Source: an uncultured Anaerolineae bacterium
Lineage (GTDB): Bacteria; Chloroflexota; Anaerolineae; Aggregatilineales; Phototrophicaceae
Assembly (NCBI GenBank): GCA_937922795.1
Contig: CALAJK010000030.1
Span: forward strand, 1-35,508
Direction of reading: 5' to 3'
DNA: 35,508 bases
Shown in pieces: positions 15,363 to 23,731 of the stretch; positions within the stretch are counted from its first letter, which is position 1; the number at the start of each line of letters is the position of its first letter. Position numbers and translations under genes: made by a program. The notes beneath the pieces are model-generated. The model saw only the letters and a program-made list of their open reading frames with translations. It made no database searches and was not told the DNA's origin.

Positions 15363-16643
15363 CTACCGCCCGGCAGTATAGTCAGCTTCAACGTTCGCGA
15401 TGAACTGCTCTGGCGTGACGACCTTGGCCATCAGTTCCTGGATGTCAGCGGCGATGTCCGGCATCGTCCAGTCCAGGTAGTGACCGACCGTGTCGCCCGC
15501 GCTGATGGTGTTCCAGGCCTCAACGACTTCGGCAGTCAGCGTGCCCTCGGTCAGCAGGCTGGCATCCACGGCCACCGCCGGCAGGAAACCATTTTCGAAC
15601 AGTTTGGCTGCAGCGTCAGGGCCGGTCATCAAGTCAATGTAGGCCGCCGCCAGATCGGCGTGCTGGCTGGTTGCCCGGATGCCATAGCCCAGCCCGACGC
15701 CGCCGATAGCATACGGCGTTTCCAGACCCACCGCCGATGGAACCAGGAAAAACCCGACGGCGTCTTCACCGCCCAACTGCTCGATCAACGTGCCGGTCAT
15801 CCAGCTTCCGGTGATCCACATCACGCCTTCCTGGTTGAGGAACGCGCTCAGCGTGGCGTTGTCGTAGTCCATGCCCTCGAAGCCCGGCGAGAACGCCCCA
15901 GCGTCAATCCATTCGACGAACTTCTGCGCGGCGATCAGGTTGCCCGGTGTGTTGAAGGTGCCGCCTTCGCTGCGGTAGATGAAGCGGTCGATCTCCTCCG
16001 GCTGGCTAAACGCGTGCTCAATCGCGCCGTAGGTGTGAATGGCCGGCCACCCATCCAGGCTGCCGAACACGATCGGCGTCCGCCCGGCTTCGATGATCGT
16101 CTTCACCAGCGCCTCGAACTCATCCCAAGTGGTTGGAACGCTCAAACCGAGTTCTTCGAACAGCGCCTTGTGATAGTAAACGCCGACCACCTCAGCCGTA
16201 TTGGACACACCATACAGATTTTCGCCAGCGAATACAGTGCCATCCGCCGAGAAGCTGTTGCGCTCGTGCAAGCTCTGGCCATAGCGTTCCCACCAGCCGT
16301 ATTGGTCAGCGTAGGCATTCAGCGGCAGCAGCAAACCGGCCTTCACCAGCGCGCCCATGCTGCTGAAGCCCTGGTTGATCATGGCCACATCAGGGCCGTT
16401 TGGCTCCGACAGCGCCCGCGGCAGCAAGGCGGTCAGGTCAGAAGTGTCATAGGACTCGCGCTGAATCTTAACGCCTGGATTGGCTGCCTCGAACTGCGCG
16501 TGCAGCTCCTCGATCATCGCCTGCTCAGCGTCGCGGGTGAAATTGTCCCAAACCACCAATGTGATCGACTCTTGCGCCTGCGCCGGCAGCATACCTACCG
16601 CCAGCAGCAGCACCAACGCCCAACCCCATACACGTCGTCGCAT
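15363..16643 (-). CDS. ABC transporter extracellular sugar-binding protein (family 1)
   Basis: The 426-residue product has a signal peptide (Arg-rich start, hydrophobic core, LPAQAQ end) followed by ITLVVWDNFTRD, a typical first strand of family 1 solute-binding proteins. Later landmarks include the AMINQGFSSMGALVKAGLL stretch and GVMWITGSWMTGTL, which match the CUT1 binding-protein pattern. No lipobox Cys is seen at the cleavage site, so the tethering mode is unclear. A strong AAGGAGG ribosome site stands 7 nt before the ATG. It is the first gene of the operon and delivers sugar to the two downstream permeases. Confidence 0.93.
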   Translation of the reverse strand: MRRRVWGWALVLLLAVGMLPAQAQESITLVVWDNFTRDAEQAMIEELHAQFEAANPGVKIQRESYDTSDLTALLPRALSEPNGPDVAMINQGFSSMGALVKAGLLLPLNAYADQYGWWERYGQSLHERNSFSADGTVFAGENLYGVSNTAEVVGVYYHKALFEELGLSVPTTWDEFEALVKTIIEAGRTPIVFGSLDGWPAIHTYGAIEHAFSQPEEIDRFIYRSEGGTFNTPGNLIAAQKFVEWIDAGAFSPGFEGMDYDNATLSAFLNQEGVMWITGSWMTGTLIEQLGGEDAVGFFLVPSAVGLETPYAIGGVGLGYGIRATSQHADLAAAYIDLMTGPDAAAKLFENGFLPAVAVDASLLTEGTLTAEVVEAWNTISAGDTVGHYLDWTMPDIAADIQELMAKVVTPEQFIANVEADYTAGR

Positions 16644-16994
16644 GCTTGAACCTCCTTGGAAGAAAACATTCTTTCGTTTGGCGTCATGCCTCCCTCAGTA
16701 TATCGCGGCCTGCCCGATGCTCAAAACACTTGACAAGCTGTAAAGTAGTTTGGGGCGCGACCACCGCTGGAATTCACGTGACAGCTAGAAGTGGCCGCGT
16801 ATCCAGCGCATCCAAACCGACGACCTGACGCTGCTAGAGCGCTTTGAAAGCCGGCGTTTGGTCATTGCGCGCCGCTCTGCTGTCGCCGTTCAACAACTCG
16901 ACCGCCGATCAGGCCCGCTTCCTCGGCGCGCGTGATATCACTTGCGGAGACTGCCTGCCAGACGCCTAGCGCCGGGCGCTCACCGGTTAAACTT
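16644..16994. other. Intergenic region between the sugar operon and the M1 peptidase gene
   Basis: This 351-nt stretch separates two genes on the minus strand. The left 100 nt hold the promoter and ribosome site of the binding-protein gene. In the right part I see only a short GC-rich 5-bp hairpin (AGCGC/GCGCT) just after the M1 stop, without a T-run, and short reading frames with no recognisable product. No tRNA, repeat or clear terminator was found. Confidence 0.5.
16697..16724 (-). promoter_or_regulatory. Candidate promoter of the sugar ABC operon
   Basis: On the minus strand TTGAGC (16724-16719) and TATACT (16702-16697) are 16 nt apart, a good sigma-70-type match. The predicted start lies about 45 nt before the ATG at 16643, leaving room for the strong AAGGAGG site. 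No clear operator was recognised. Confidence 0.5.
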
Positions 16995-18575
16995 TCACGA
17001 GCTGCCGGGGATGACGACAATCTGCGGCCGACGCAGGTAGCGCTCGCGAGTGGCAGCGGTGGCGTCAAGCTGCTCCGGCGTCAGCAGCCCCCAGAACGCC
17101 TCTGGCGACATGATGCGCCCGGCGCCGGCTTCCGCATAGCGCCGCAGCCAGTCATAGAACGCCTCAGTCCCCAGGTCTTCGCGCAGCGCCTGGAGCATGC
17201 GCACGCCGCGCAAGTAGACCGCGTTGATGTAGGCGCGGCGCGAGTTGAACTCGTACACCGTGCTGTCCACAAACCCCTGCGGCGACAGGCTGTCCACCCG
17301 GAACCCCCACCACCAATCGCGCAGCGCCGGATAGTGCGCTTCGATGAAGGCGTATTCGCTGTAGGTGGCCAGCGCCTCATCCAGCCACGGGGTCAGCGCC
17401 GCGTCATTGCCTACTTTGGCGTACCACCATTGGTGCGCGATCTCGTGGACGGTGATCATCATCAGGTAGGAGGTCGGCCCGCCGAAGCCCCGGAAATATT
17501 CGCCGCCGACGAACACCAGGCCGCTGAACTCCATCCCATCGGGAAAATCCCCCTGCACTACCACCAACCTTTCGTAGGGATACGCCCCGAACAGGTCAGC
17601 GTAGAGCGCCGCGCTCTTGGCAGCCACGTCCAGCGCATAGGCGGCGCTGTCGATCACGCCGTCCGCCAGCTTGATGCGCGCATCCTCAAAACTATACAGC
17701 TCGACCTTGATCCCGTTGGCGGCCATCTGGCTCGACAAAATGAACTGATCGCTCAGGCTCAAGCTGAAGTCGCGCCCGCCGCGCAGCACAAAGCGCCAGC
17801 GGCCTGGACGGTTCTCCTCGATCTGGCCGGGCGCAGCCACGCGCAGCGACTCCGGCGCATCAGCCGATGTCAGCGTCACGTCCCAATCGGCGGTTTCCAG
17901 CACGTCCTGCTCGCCGATGGCGCTCCCATCGCGCACGATCCAGGCGCCGCGCTGCCGAGGGGCGACGATCGGCAGCCAATGGCCCAGGTTGATCTGGCGT
18001 GGGCTGTAACCCAGATACCCCCGGAACGCATCCACGCCGCCGATGTCAATCGGCGGCAGAGCCAGCTCAAACGCCAGCGTCAGTGTCAGCCGGCAGCCGA
18101 CAGCCAGCGATTGAGGTAAATCTACAGTCAGGCGCTGCCCTTCCAGACGGTACAGCAGCGATCGCCCCGACGGTTCCAGTACGACGCGATCCAGATCGAA
18201 AACGCCTGGACGCGCCGCTGGTTTGACGCTGAGGACGAGCTGTGACAGCGCGTCATCAGTGAGATTGACAAAAGTGATCTGCTGGCGCACGGTCACTGTG
18301 CGGTTAGTGTAGTCTAAATCAGCCTGCACGGTATGCCGCGAGACAGGCTGACCGTCAATCGGAATGCAGGCGACGTCTGCCGGGGTCAGACTGGGAAGCG
18401 GCGTAGTGGTATTCACCGGCTGCGCCTGCCGCCCCAGCGTGGGCACTGGCGTCGCCGGCGGAGTCGGAGAGACCGTCGGCGCCGGCGAAACAACCGCGTC
18501 GCTGGCTTCCAGAAAGGCACAGCCGCAGGAGAATATGACCAACAAAATCGGGTATAATAAGCGCGGGATTGGCAT
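16995..18575 (-). CDS. M1-type (gluzincin) zinc metallopeptidase lipoprotein
   Basis: I choose the ATG at 18575 (526 residues) because it starts directly on a lipoprotein signal (MPIPRLLYPILLVIFSCGC, lipid Cys at 17 or 19) and a strong promoter sits just upstream. An upstream in-frame start at 18695 would add 40 Arg-rich residues and bury the signal. After a Thr/Pro-rich tether come an M1-like N-terminal beta domain and the catalytic domain. The zinc motif HEIAH is at 377-381 with the third ligand E400, exactly the HExxH-x18-E spacing of M1. GMEFSGLV stands where M1 aminopeptidases have GxMEN, so substrate recognition may differ. It is expected outside the membrane, degrading peptides or processing surface proteins. 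Confidence 0.9.
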   Translation of the reverse strand: MPIPRLLYPILLVIFSCGCAFLEASDAVVSPAPTVSPTPPATPVPTLGRQAQPVNTTTPLPSLTPADVACIPIDGQPVSRHTVQADLDYTNRTVTVRQQITFVNLTDDALSQLVLSVKPAARPGVFDLDRVVLEPSGRSLLYRLEGQRLTVDLPQSLAVGCRLTLTLAFELALPPIDIGGVDAFRGYLGYSPRQINLGHWLPIVAPRQRGAWIVRDGSAIGEQDVLETADWDVTLTSADAPESLRVAAPGQIEENRPGRWRFVLRGGRDFSLSLSDQFILSSQMAANGIKVELYSFEDARIKLADGVIDSAAYALDVAAKSAALYADLFGAYPYERLVVVQGDFPDGMEFSGLVFVGGEYFRGFGGPTSYLMMITVHEIAHQWWYAKVGNDAALTPWLDEALATYSEYAFIEAHYPALRDWWWGFRVDSLSPQGFVDSTVYEFNSRRAYINAVYLRGVRMLQALREDLGTEAFYDWLRRYAEAGAGRIMSPEAFWGLLTPEQLDATAATRERYLRRPQIVVIPGSS

Positions 18576-18581
18576 GGCAGC

Positions 18582-18610
18582 ATGATAACCTGCCATCCGC
18601 CCGTTGCCAA
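18582..18610 (-). promoter_or_regulatory. Strong candidate promoter of the M1 lipoprotein gene, probably leaderless
   Basis: On the minus strand TTGGCA (18610-18605) and TATCAT (18587-18582) are separated by exactly 17 nt, each matching the sigma-70 consensus at 5 of 6 positions. Only 6 nt lie between the -10 box and the ATG at 18575, so transcription should begin at or next to the start codon. Confidence 0.6.
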
Positions 18611-18631
18611 TCGTTGGTCGGCGCCGGAATC

Positions 18632-18651
18632 TTGCGAACCAGCTTTCGCAA
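18632..18651. promoter_or_regulatory. Perfect inverted repeat (candidate operator) between divergent genes
   Basis: TTGCGAA (18632-18638) and TTCGCAA (18645-18651) form a perfect 7-bp inverted repeat with a 6-nt centre. It lies in the 137-nt spacer between the M1 lipoprotein and the prenyltransferase, about 20 nt from the -10 box of each gene. Position and symmetry fit a dimeric regulator binding site; the regulator is unknown. Confidence 0.45.
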
Positions 18652-18670
18652 CTCATTCCGCGCCGCTGCG

Positions 18671-18706
18671 TTATATATGCGGACACATCCACCAATCGTG
18701 AAGGAG
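18671..18706 (+). promoter_or_regulatory. -10 box and ribosome site of the prenyltransferase gene
   Basis: TATATA at 18672-18677 is a plausible -10 box; no good -35 box is seen, and the inverted repeat covers that region. AAGGAG at 18701-18706 stands 6 nt before the TTG at 18713 and decides that start over upstream in-frame codons. Confidence 0.45.
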
Positions 18707-18712
18707 CGCACC

Positions 18713-19636
18713 TTGAACCTGATAACTGTGTGGGAACAACTTCGCGGCCTGATCCGGCTGACGCGCTGGAAAGAATATGTGCCGTTTGTCATCCCGCTGA
18801 CGATCCTCGGCGCGCTGCTGGCCGCCCGTCCAAATGATCTGCTGCTGGATTGGCGGCTGCTGGCTGTGACACTGGCAAATATTTTGGCGGTCGCTTACGC
18901 CTTCATGATCAACGACATTGAAGACGCCCCAGATGACGCGCGCGATCCCGCACGCGCTGCCCGCAACCCGATCACCACGGGCGAAATCGGCGTGCGCGCG
19001 GGCTACGCGGCCTGCCGGGTGGTGGCGGCCGCCACGCTCATCTTGTACGCCCTAGGCGGCGTGTGGACGCTGGGCATCGGCATCGCTACGCTGCTGCTGT
19101 CGCATCTGTATTCATGGCGGCCAGTGCGGCTCAAAGCCTGGCCGATCACCGATATCGTCTCGCACTCGCTCATGCTCAGCGGCTTGCTGCTGCTGGCAGG
19201 TTACTTCACCTATGACACCCAGCCGGGCATCGTCTGGTTAGTGGCGGCCAGCGTCACCCTCATCTCCGTCTACGGCCAGCTTTACAACCAGCTCCGCGAT
19301 TTCGAGATGGACAAGGCGGCAGGACTCTACAACACTGCCATCATCTTGGGCGAGAACAACACACGCCGGGCGATGTATTTGACCATTGGCCTGGCCGGCG
19401 CCTGCTTGCTGGCCGCCATCGTGCAGGGTGTATTCCCGCTGTGGTTGGGGTTGGTGGTGTTGGTGGCCGTCCCCATCAGCATGATCTTCCGGCCTAAGAC
19501 CGACATGCGCGGCGGTCAGGCGGTTGAAATCAGCGGCGGGCTGCAAGTTCAGGGGTTGGTGATCGCCAATCTGACGATTGCCGCTTGGCTGGTTTATGTG
19601 CTGTTCAAGCAGCTTTTGGTGCAGTTTCCCTTTTAA
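18713..19636 (+). CDS. UbiA-family membrane prenyltransferase
   Basis: The 307-residue polytopic membrane protein carries the first Asp-rich motif N67-D-I-E-D-A-P-D-D75 (NDxxDxxxD form) and the second, DFEMD in RDFEMDKAAG (DxxxD form). These bind the magnesium-diphosphate of the prenyl donor. About eight or nine hydrophobic helices are visible. UbiA enzymes join a prenyl chain to an aromatic or other acceptor, as in quinone, chlorophyll, heme or archaeal-type lipid synthesis. The acceptor cannot be told here, and no other quinone gene is nearby. The TTG start is chosen from the AAGGAG site. A strong terminator follows the stop. Confidence 0.88.
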   Translation: MNLITVWEQLRGLIRLTRWKEYVPFVIPLTILGALLAARPNDLLLDWRLLAVTLANILAVAYAFMINDIEDAPDDARDPARAARNPITTGEIGVRAGYAACRVVAAATLILYALGGVWTLGIGIATLLLSHLYSWRPVRLKAWPITDIVSHSLMLSGLLLLAGYFTYDTQPGIVWLVAASVTLISVYGQLYNQLRDFEMDKAAGLYNTAIILGENNTRRAMYLTIGLAGACLLAAIVQGVFPLWLGLVVLVAVPISMIFRPKTDMRGGQAVEISGGLQVQGLVIANLTIAAWLVYVLFKQLLVQFPF

Positions 19637-19671
19637 TTAAAGTTGGGCATGGCCAATCGCATAGGACAGGC

Positions 19672-19704
19672 ATATCGGGGGCCGTTGACCCCCGATATCA
19701 TTTT
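19672..19704 (+). terminator. Intrinsic terminator after the prenyltransferase gene
   Basis: ATATCGGGGG (19672-19681) pairs perfectly with CCCCCGATAT (19689-19698) around a 7-nt loop, followed by CATTTT. The 10-bp GC-rich stem lies 35 nt after the stop at 19636. Confidence 0.72.
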
Positions 19705-19778
19705 GACAGAGGGCAGCGCTGCTATCCTCAACGAAGCTAAAACGCGCCCAACGTGTGGCGCAAGTCCAGCCTACGCCT

Positions 19779-19784
19779 TATAAT
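19779..19784 (+). promoter_or_regulatory. Candidate -10 box of the histidine kinase gene
   Basis: A perfect TATAAT stands 43 nt before the ATG at 19828. No convincing -35 box is seen at 16-18 nt, so either an activator is needed or this is chance. Confidence 0.35.
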
Positions 19785-19827
19785 TAACAATCATATGACG
19801 CCCCAGTAGAAGATCGGTCAGCATGCT

Positions 19828-22800
19828 ATGACAAATGGTGAGCAAGAGCGTCCCTGCATCCTAGTGGTTGACGACATTCCTGATACAGTGGACTTGCTGA
19901 GAGACTGGCTAGAGAACCACAACTATCGCACTCTGGGCGTGACTAGCAGTTTGCAAGCCATCCAGGTCGCTGTTGAACAGCGCCCCGATCTAATCCTGCT
20001 CGACGTAATGATGCCTAAGATGGATGGCATCGAAACCTGCCGCCAGTTGAAAGCCAATCCCCGCACCTCCAGCATCCCCGTCATCTTGGTGACTGCTAAG
20101 AACCCCAGCGACGCGCGTTCAGAAGGCATCATGGCCGGGGCGGTTGATTACATCACCAAACCGGTCAACCTGCACGACCTGGTGCGCCGGATTGAGGCCG
20201 CGCTCTCAACGAATGTGCAGGCGCCGGTAGACGTGGAACGCCTGCTCGAAGAAGTCGCCCATTCCGCCCTCACCATCCTGCAGCCCGACATGGTCTGGTT
20301 GTTGGGACTGGACGATGACGATCAACTCCTGAAAAGTCGCATCCTGGCCAGCACCAGCGGCTCACGCGCGGAAACTGATTTCCTGCGGCTGGCCGGGGGC
20401 GAACATCCAGTGCCACAGTACCCTCTGCATGATGCCGGCAACATCCTGTGCGATACGGTGATCAGCCGTTCAACGCACATCAACCTGCCCGTTGACACAT
20501 TAGCCGACTATGCCGGCACGCAGCAGTTGTTTCAAGCGCTGCGGATGCTGCGGGTCAATTTCATCACTCTGGTGCCGCTCACCGCTGCCGGCAAAACGAC
20601 TGGCGTGATGGTGTTAGGCAGCTTCCAACCGTTGAACATGGAGTCGCCGCGAGCACGCCAGGGTCTCACCTCGCTGGGCAGCCAGGCGGCCATGGCACTG
20701 GATTACTCACGCCTGATTACCAATCTCACCCAGCGCGAGCGAGACATGCAGCGCGAACAGGCTTTCCGCGAGATGATCCTGGACACGATGAGCGATGGTC
20801 TGGTAGTCATCGACTCCAAGGGGACGATCAAATACGTCAACCGCCGCCTCCTGCGCATGACCAACTACCCTCGCGGCTACCTCGAAGGCCGGTCGGTAGG
20901 CGAGCTGTTCCATCCTGAAGATCGGGTGTCAGTCATGATCGGCCTGCTGCGCGAAGGCGCCGCCACGCTCAAATTCGACCAGCGCCTGATCACCCGCGAC
21001 AACCGGGTCATTCCTGTCTGGCTGACGCGCTCGCGCGCGCATTCGGACGATCTCAACAATCAGGTGATCGTCCTGAGCGACATGACGCAGCAGAAACAGC
21101 GCGAGATCGAACTCGAACGCCAGACCAATCGGCTGCTAGCGCTCAACCGCGCGGCGCATGTCATCGCTTCGAATCTCTCGCTGCACGAGACGCTGCGCAA
21201 CATCCTTGACGCCGCCATGGATGTCGTCGAAGCCCAGGGAGCGTCGCTGTTTCTATTCAACAAAGAAAACCCCAATGAACTGATCGTGGTGGCCGCCGTC
21301 GGCTCTGGCGCCGACATCCTGCATGGGATGCGCGTGCCCGTCGGTGAAGGCATCGCCGGGTGGGTGGCGCGCGAAGCGCGGTCGCAGTTGGTGGCAGATA
21401 CTTCACAGGATCCGCGTTTTTACCGGGGAGTAGACGACCAAACCGGCATGAGCACACGCTCGCTCATCGCAGTGCCGCTCATCACCGCTGACAAAGTGAT
21501 CGGCGTCGTCGAAGTTGTCAATAAACTCAATGACGGTTTCTTTGACGAGAACGATGTACACCTGCTGGAGAGCATGGCCGGCTCGGCCGCCATTTCGATC
21601 ATCAATGCTCGTTTATTCGATGAAACCCAGCGGCGCGTGCGTGAGCTGGCAACCATGTTGAACGCCAGCGCTGCGGCATCGTCCACGCTGCAGTTCGCTG
21701 AGGTGCTGGAGAGCATTGTCCGCAGCCTGGCGCACGGGCTGGATGCAGCGCGCTGCACCATCATGTTCTGGAATGCCCCTCACAGCCGGCTGGAACTGCT
21801 GGCCGAAGTGTGCGATCTGAGTTGGTCAGCGGCTGACGCGCCCTGGCGAGCGCTGGCGGCTGACCCGCTGAACCGGACCTCTTTGACCAGCGGCGTGGCG
21901 ATGGTCGCGTCGCTCCAGGATCCGCATCTGCCGCCGGAGAATCGGGCGCATCTGGAGGCGATCGGCATGGCGTCGGTGCTGGCAGTGCCGGTTTGGATCG
22001 CCGGACGGGTAGTAGGCGTCATCAATCTGTACGCCATGCAAGGACGAGAACCCTACACTGACCCCGACGCCCAACTAGTCAGCGCCTTGGCTCAGACCTG
22101 GGTCGAAGGTTTGCGTCCAGGAGAAACGCTGGACACCGACGAGGCGGCGCTCAATCGGCTGACTGAACAACTGCTAGTCGTCGGCCAGACCAGTTGGGTC
22201 AGCGTACACGTGTGGACGCCGGGCGACGATTACACCCGCATCATCCGCGAGCAGGGATTCGCCGAGTGGACGAACCGTCAGCGCCTGGCCTTCCCGATTG
22301 AACGCTACCCGACCATGCAGTCCGTCATCCAGCACAAGATGGAGTACGTGGTGACGCTGAACATGCTGGAGACCGATCCGGAAGAATACGAATGGATCGC
22401 CAGCCGCGGCGGTCGTTCTTGCCTGATGGTGCCGTTGGTCGAACGCGGGACGGCCATCGGCATCGTCAAGCTGCTCGACCGGGACGGCCGGCTGTTCGAC
22501 TTCGACGAAATCCGGCTGGCGCAGGGCATCGCCAACGTGGTGAGCAGCGCCGCCGAAAACGCACGCCTCTATCAATCGCTGGAGAGCCGCGCCAAAGCGC
22601 TGGAAAGCGCCTATAAAGAACTTCAGGAAGCCGACCAGGCCAAGGATGAGTTCATCCAAAATGTTTCCCACGAGCTGCGCACGCCGCTGATCTCGGTGCT
22701 GGGTTACGCCAGTCTGATGGCCGAAGGCGAATTTGGCGAAGTCAATCCCCAGCAGGTGGAAGCGCTGCGCGAGATCACGCTCAAGGCGCAGAAACTGGCC

Positions 22801-23331
22801 GACCTGGTGAATGATATCGTCTCAGTGCGGGCGCTGGAGACCCCCACCTTCAACCGTCAGGCAGTGGACTTGCCCACAGTGCTGGCGGAAGTCATCGCTC
22901 GCTATGAGCCGCATGCGAAAGAGATCGGCCTAGCGATCAGAACAGCTTTCCCGCCCGCCCTAGCGCCGGTTCTGGCCGATCCGATCTCCATCAGCGAAGC
23001 TTTCGAAAAGATACTCGACAACGCGCTCAAATTTGGAGCGGGCGGCGAGGCCGTTGACATCGTCGTCCAGGATATCGGCGGCCCGCTGGTTCAGGTATCC
23101 GTGCGAGACTACGGCATCGGCATTGACCCTTCAGAACACCAGCGCATCTTCCGACGCTTCTATCAGGTAGATGGCGGGTCCACTCGACGTTTTGGCGGCA
23201 CAGGACTGGGGTTGGCGATCGCCAAAGCGATCATCGAAGGTCACGGCGGTCGCATTACCGTCAAAAGCCGCTTGAACGAAGGTGCAACCTTCATCTTCAC
23301 TCTACCTAAGTACGATCGGGTAGCGAATTAA
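19828..23331 (+). CDS. Cytoplasmic REC-GAF-PAS-GAF-GAF-GAF sensor histidine kinase
   Basis: The 1167-residue protein has no membrane segment. A receiver domain (about 10-125) opens it, with phospho-acceptor D59 in LLLDVMMP, T89 and K111. A GAF domain (about 135-300), a PAS domain (about 312-425) and three further GAF domains (about 445-600, 605-760, 765-920) follow. The kinase core has H948 in NVSHELRTPL, N1065 in ILDNALKF, D1094 in RDYGIGID and the GGTGLGLA box. With the receiver at the N-terminus it probably takes input from another kinase and relays it, while the GAF/PAS domains sense small molecules or redox state in the cytoplasm. No separate response regulator is encoded nearby. Two small membrane or lipoprotein genes follow immediately. 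Confidence 0.95.
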   Translation: MTNGEQERPCILVVDDIPDTVDLLRDWLENHNYRTLGVTSSLQAIQVAVEQRPDLILLDVMMPKMDGIETCRQLKANPRTSSIPVILVTAKNPSDARSEGIMAGAVDYITKPVNLHDLVRRIEAALSTNVQAPVDVERLLEEVAHSALTILQPDMVWLLGLDDDDQLLKSRILASTSGSRAETDFLRLAGGEHPVPQYPLHDAGNILCDTVISRSTHINLPVDTLADYAGTQQLFQALRMLRVNFITLVPLTAAGKTTGVMVLGSFQPLNMESPRARQGLTSLGSQAAMALDYSRLITNLTQRERDMQREQAFREMILDTMSDGLVVIDSKGTIKYVNRRLLRMTNYPRGYLEGRSVGELFHPEDRVSVMIGLLREGAATLKFDQRLITRDNRVIPVWLTRSRAHSDDLNNQVIVLSDMTQQKQREIELERQTNRLLALNRAAHVIASNLSLHETLRNILDAAMDVVEAQGASLFLFNKENPNELIVVAAVGSGADILHGMRVPVGEGIAGWVAREARSQLVADTSQDPRFYRGVDDQTGMSTRSLIAVPLITADKVIGVVEVVNKLNDGFFDENDVHLLESMAGSAAISIINARLFDETQRRVRELATMLNASAAASSTLQFAEVLESIVRSLAHGLDAARCTIMFWNAPHSRLELLAEVCDLSWSAADAPWRALAADPLNRTSLTSGVAMVASLQDPHLPPENRAHLEAIGMASVLAVPVWIAGRVVGVINLYAMQGREPYTDPDAQLVSALAQTWVEGLRPGETLDTDEAALNRLTEQLLVVGQTSWVSVHVWTPGDDYTRIIREQGFAEWTNRQRLAFPIERYPTMQSVIQHKMEYVVTLNMLETDPEEYEWIASRGGRSCLMVPLVERGTAIGIVKLLDRDGRLFDFDEIRLAQGIANVVSSAAENARLYQSLESRAKALESAYKELQEADQAKDEFIQNVSHELRTPLISVLGYASLMAEGEFGEVNPQQVEALREITLKAQKLADLVNDIVSVRALETPTFNRQAVDLPTVLAEVIARYEPHAKEIGLAIRTAFPPALAPVLADPISISEAFEKILDNALKFGAGGEAVDIVVQDIGGPLVQVSVRDYGIGIDPSEHQRIFRRFYQVDGGSTRRFGGTGLGLAIAKAIIEGHGGRITVKSRLNEGATFIFTLPKYDRVAN

Positions 23332-23335
23332 AAGC

Positions 23336-23731
23336 ATGGGACTCAACGATATACACGCGGTGCTGTTCAACACGCATATCCTGTATTCGGTGGCGCTCGG
23401 CATCTGGGCGGCAGTGATGGCTGCCCGCGGCCAGTCCATCTCCGGCAACTACTGGGGCGCGGTGTTCACAAGCGCGCTGCTGGCGCTGGTCGTGGCCATC
23501 ATCGGCCTGGTGATGACGCTGCAAGGTCTGCGCACCGCTCGCACCGCCGTCTATTTCATCTACATGTCGTGGCTGGTGATCATCATGCCGGGGCTGTTCT
23601 CGCTGCTGCGCGGACGCGATGACCGCAGCGCGGCGATCGCGTTCTCCATCCTCAGCTTCTTCAACGCAGCGACTTCCACCAGCATGTGGCAGCGCGGGTT
23701 GGTCGGCCCGTGGCTGCCCGAAGGCGCTTAA
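23336..23731 (+). CDS. Small multi-pass membrane protein of unknown function
   Basis: A 131-residue protein with four predicted hydrophobic segments (near 11-29, 38-62, 69-88 and 97-112). I recognise no family or catalytic motif. It starts 4 nt after the kinase stop, and its stop overlaps the next start (TAATG), so it is almost certainly co-transcribed and coupled with both neighbours. A role next to the kinase is possible but unproven. Confidence 0.75.
   Translation: MGLNDIHAVLFNTHILYSVALGIWAAVMAARGQSISGNYWGAVFTSALLALVVAIIGLVMTLQGLRTARTAVYFIYMSWLVIIMPGLFSLLRGRDDRSAAIAFSILSFFNAATSTSMWQRGLVGPWLPEGA

Noticed and set aside
15480-16649. 389-codon plus-strand reading frame opposite the sugar-binding protein gene
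   Set aside because: It mirrors a well-supported binding-protein gene and has no recognisable domain; typical antisense frame in GC-rich DNA.
16862-17068. 68-codon minus-strand frame overlapping the end of the M1 gene
   Set aside because: It overlaps the M1 C-terminus in another frame and resembles no known protein; no ribosome site.
16932-18119. 395-codon plus-strand reading frame opposite the M1 peptidase gene
   Set aside because: The minus strand carries an exact HExxH-x18-E zinc motif; the plus frame has no recognisable product.
19703-19728. TTGACA followed by TATCCT before the histidine kinase, considered as a promoter
   Set aside because: The spacer is only 14 nt, too short for a sigma-70 promoter, and the TTGACA overlaps the tail of a terminator.
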